Shown here one piece after another: positions 5,611 to 7,084 of a stretch of 7,084 bases of DNA. Under the pieces are notes generated by a model. The model was not told where the DNA came from. It saw nothing but the letters and a program-made list of their open reading frames with translations, and searched no databases. This DNA is from an uncultured Oscillospiraceae bacterium (lineage in GTDB: Bacteria; Bacillota; Clostridia; Oscillospirales; Acutalibacteraceae). The stretch is from assembly GCA_900546895.1 (NCBI GenBank), contig UREO01000158.1, forward strand, positions 1-7,084. Reading direction: 5' to 3'. How positions within the stretch are numbered: the first letter of the stretch is position 1; each line of letters opens with the position of its first letter. A program made the translations under genes and the position numbers.

Positions 5611-7084
5611 ATGGCTGAATTATTGAGAATGGAAGGGATCACGAAATCATTTCCGGGCGTAAAAGCGCTGAGCAATGTCAGCCTTGACCTGTATTCCGGA
5701 GAGGTCCACGCGCTGTGCGGGGAAAACGGGGCCGGGAAATCGACCCTGATGAAGGTACTTTCCGGGGTGTACCACGCTGAAGAAGGGGACATCTTTATCA
5801 ACGGGGAAAAGGTCACGATTGAGAATACAAAAAAAGCGCATGAGTTGGGGATCAGCATTATTTTTCAGGAATTCAACCTGTGTTCCCATCTTTCTGTCGC
5901 GGATAATATCTGGCTGGACCGCCAGCCGAAAAGCGGACCGTTTGTAAACGACAGGCAGATGTTCCAGAAAACCAAGCAGATTCTGGAGGATTTGGGGCTG
6001 ACCATCAGCCCGAAAGCACTGATTCGGAATTTAAGCGTGGCGGAACAGCAGATGGTCGAAATCGCAAAGGCGATTTCCTTCAATTCCAGAATTCTCGTTT
6101 TGGATGAGCCGACGGCTGCCCTGACGGAGTCGGAAATTGACAGGCTGTTTAATATTATCCATAAGCTGAAAGCAAAAGGGGTCGGCATGTTTTACATATC
6201 GCACCGCCTGGAGGAGCTGTCCAGAATTACCGACCGTGTCTCGGTTATCCGGGACGGGCAGTATATCGGCACGAGGGATTACAAGGACGTCTCCATAGAC
6301 GAATTGGTAAAAATGATGGTCGGAAGAGCGCTGACCGATAAATTTCCGGTCTATCAGCGCAAAATCGGCAAGGTCATTTTTGAAGCCCGCAATATTCGGA
6401 ATAAAAAAGTAAATGTGGATCATATCGAGGTCCGCGCGGGAGAAATCGTCGGGTTGGCGGGACTGATGGGAGCGGGAAGGACGGAGCTTGCGAGAGCGAT
6501 ATTCGGCGCGGATAAAACGGTAAGCAAAGAGATTTTTATGGACGGGAAACAGGTTCAGATCAATCATATTGACACCGCGATCCGGAACGGCATCGGCTAC
6601 ATTACAGAGGACCGCAAACGTGACGGGCTGGCACTGAACATGACGGTGGAGAGCAACATCAATCTTGTCCACCTGCCCCAATTGATTAAGGGCGGCTTTG
6701 TGGATGACGCCGCGGCCAGAAAGAATGCGGAGCAGTATATCAAAAGCCTTGATATCAAGACGCCGGGTATGAACCAGAAGGTGGGGAACCTTTCCGGCGG
6801 GAACCAGCAAAAAATCGTTTTGGCGAAATGGATCTGCAACAATATCCGAGTCCTGATTTTTGACGAGCCGACCCGCGGAATCGACGTGGGCGCCAAATAT
6901 GAGGTTTATGAGCTGATGAACCAGTTGAGCGACGACGGCGTCGCTATTATTATGATTTCTTCGGAGCTTCCGGAGATTCTCGGCATGAGCGACAGGGTAC
7001 TGGTGATGCATGGCGGGCAGATTTCCGGCGAGCTGAGCCGTGAGGAAGCCAGCCAAGAAAAGATACTTCGCCTGGCAGCGGGCA
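5611..7084 (+). CDS. Sugar ABC transporter ATP-binding protein, twin cassette (RbsA/MglA/XylG type), lacks only the C-terminal end
   Basis: 491 codons are visible of a family usually near 500, so only a few residues are missing past the right edge. The protein is the cytoplasmic ATPase of a CUT2-type monosaccharide importer. The ATG at 5611 has a CGGAGGTG site (5598-5605) just upstream. Cassette 1 has Walker A GENGAGKST (37-45), Q-loop Gln86, signature LSVAEQQ (141-147), Walker B ILVLDEP (161-167) and H-loop His198. Cassette 2 has a degenerate Walker A GLMGAGRTE (284-292, lacking the usual GKS/T), signature LSGGNQQK (394-401), Walker B VLIFDEP (414-420) and SSELPE where the H-loop histidine would be. 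A catalytically unequal pair is normal for this family. No binding-protein gene directly precedes it in the same transcription unit. A permease, and perhaps a binding protein and a response regulator, are expected to the right. The sugar is not identifiable; ribose, galactose, xylose and similar transporters share these motifs. Confidence 0.95.
   Translation, partial: MAELLRMEGITKSFPGVKALSNVSLDLYSGEVHALCGENGAGKSTLMKVLSGVYHAEEGDIFINGEKVTIENTKKAHELGISIIFQEFNLCSHLSVADNIWLDRQPKSGPFVNDRQMFQKTKQILEDLGLTISPKALIRNLSVAEQQMVEIAKAISFNSRILVLDEPTAALTESEIDRLFNIIHKLKAKGVGMFYISHRLEELSRITDRVSVIRDGQYIGTRDYKDVSIDELVKMMVGRALTDKFPVYQRKIGKVIFEARNIRNKKVNVDHIEVRAGEIVGLAGLMGAGRTELARAIFGADKTVSKEIFMDGKQVQINHIDTAIRNGIGYITEDRKRDGLALNMTVESNINLVHLPQLIKGGFVDDAAARKNAEQYIKSLDIKTPGMNQKVGNLSGGNQQKIVLAKWICNNIRVLIFDEPTRGIDVGAKYEVYELMNQLSDDGVAIIMISSELPEILGMSDRVLVMHGGQISGELSREEASQEKILRLAAG

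Noticed and set aside
6031..7056. Long minus-strand open reading frame (341 codons) opposite the ABC ATPase gene
   Set aside because: It is antisense to a gene with every expected ABC motif, has no recognisable domain, and arises from the codon bias of the real gene.
1..7084. CRISPR array, insertion sequence, tRNA, rRNA or attachment site
   Set aside because: No regularly spaced direct repeats, transposase motifs, cloverleaf sequences or target-site duplications were seen.

Overview
The window looks like a sugar-sensing and sugar-uptake locus from a low-to-moderate GC Bacillota, most likely a member of the Clostridia. The supporting signs are strong AGGAGG-type ribosome sites, AT-rich intergenic DNA with sigma-A-type promoters, a GTG start, a YesM/LytS-type histidine kinase, a LacX-type aldose epimerase and a lipoprotein substrate-binding protein. 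Genus and species cannot be read from this much sequence.

Layout. (1) Positions 1-118 on the minus strand hold the first 39 codons of a LacI-family repressor that runs off the left edge. (2) Positions 119-342 are a divergent control region. It has a consensus-like promoter on each strand, and the same 10-mer (AAAACGTTTC in the direction of transcription) lies just past the predicted start site of both. (3) Positions 343-2273 on the plus strand form a two-gene operon: a LacX-type aldose 1-epimerase, then a second LacI-family regulator that starts at a GTG. A clear rho-independent terminator at 2313-2346 closes it. (4) Positions 2347-2582 have no gene. They hold nested inverted repeats of unknown meaning and then an extended -10 promoter. 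(5) Positions 2583-5279 form a second operon: a membrane sensor histidine kinase (dCache-like sensor, HAMP, His_kinase, HATPase_c) followed 9 bases later by a RbsB/XylF-like sugar-binding lipoprotein. It ends at a probable terminator at 5373-5400. (6) Positions 5401-5610 are an unusually structured leader or control region. (7) From 5611 to the right edge runs an almost complete twin-cassette sugar ABC ATPase of the RbsA/MglA/XylG type. Its permease is presumably just outside the window.

How the parts may work together. The kinase and lipoprotein resemble the sensory half of the XylFII-LytS-YesN and AraPST type three-component systems. In those, an extracytoplasmic sugar-binding lipoprotein reports sugar to a LytS/YesM kinase, which activates a YesN/AraC-type regulator of an ABC sugar importer. 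The importer gene here is the next transcription unit, but no response regulator is in the window. The two LacI repressors probably add intracellular control, since GAAACG-type motifs recur in front of the epimerase operon, the left repressor and the ABC gene. The epimerase would interconvert anomers of the incoming sugar. The sugar cannot be named from the sequence. I found no mobile element, CRISPR array, tRNA or rRNA. The kinase-lipoprotein pair is an uncommon arrangement of known families, not a demonstrably new system.
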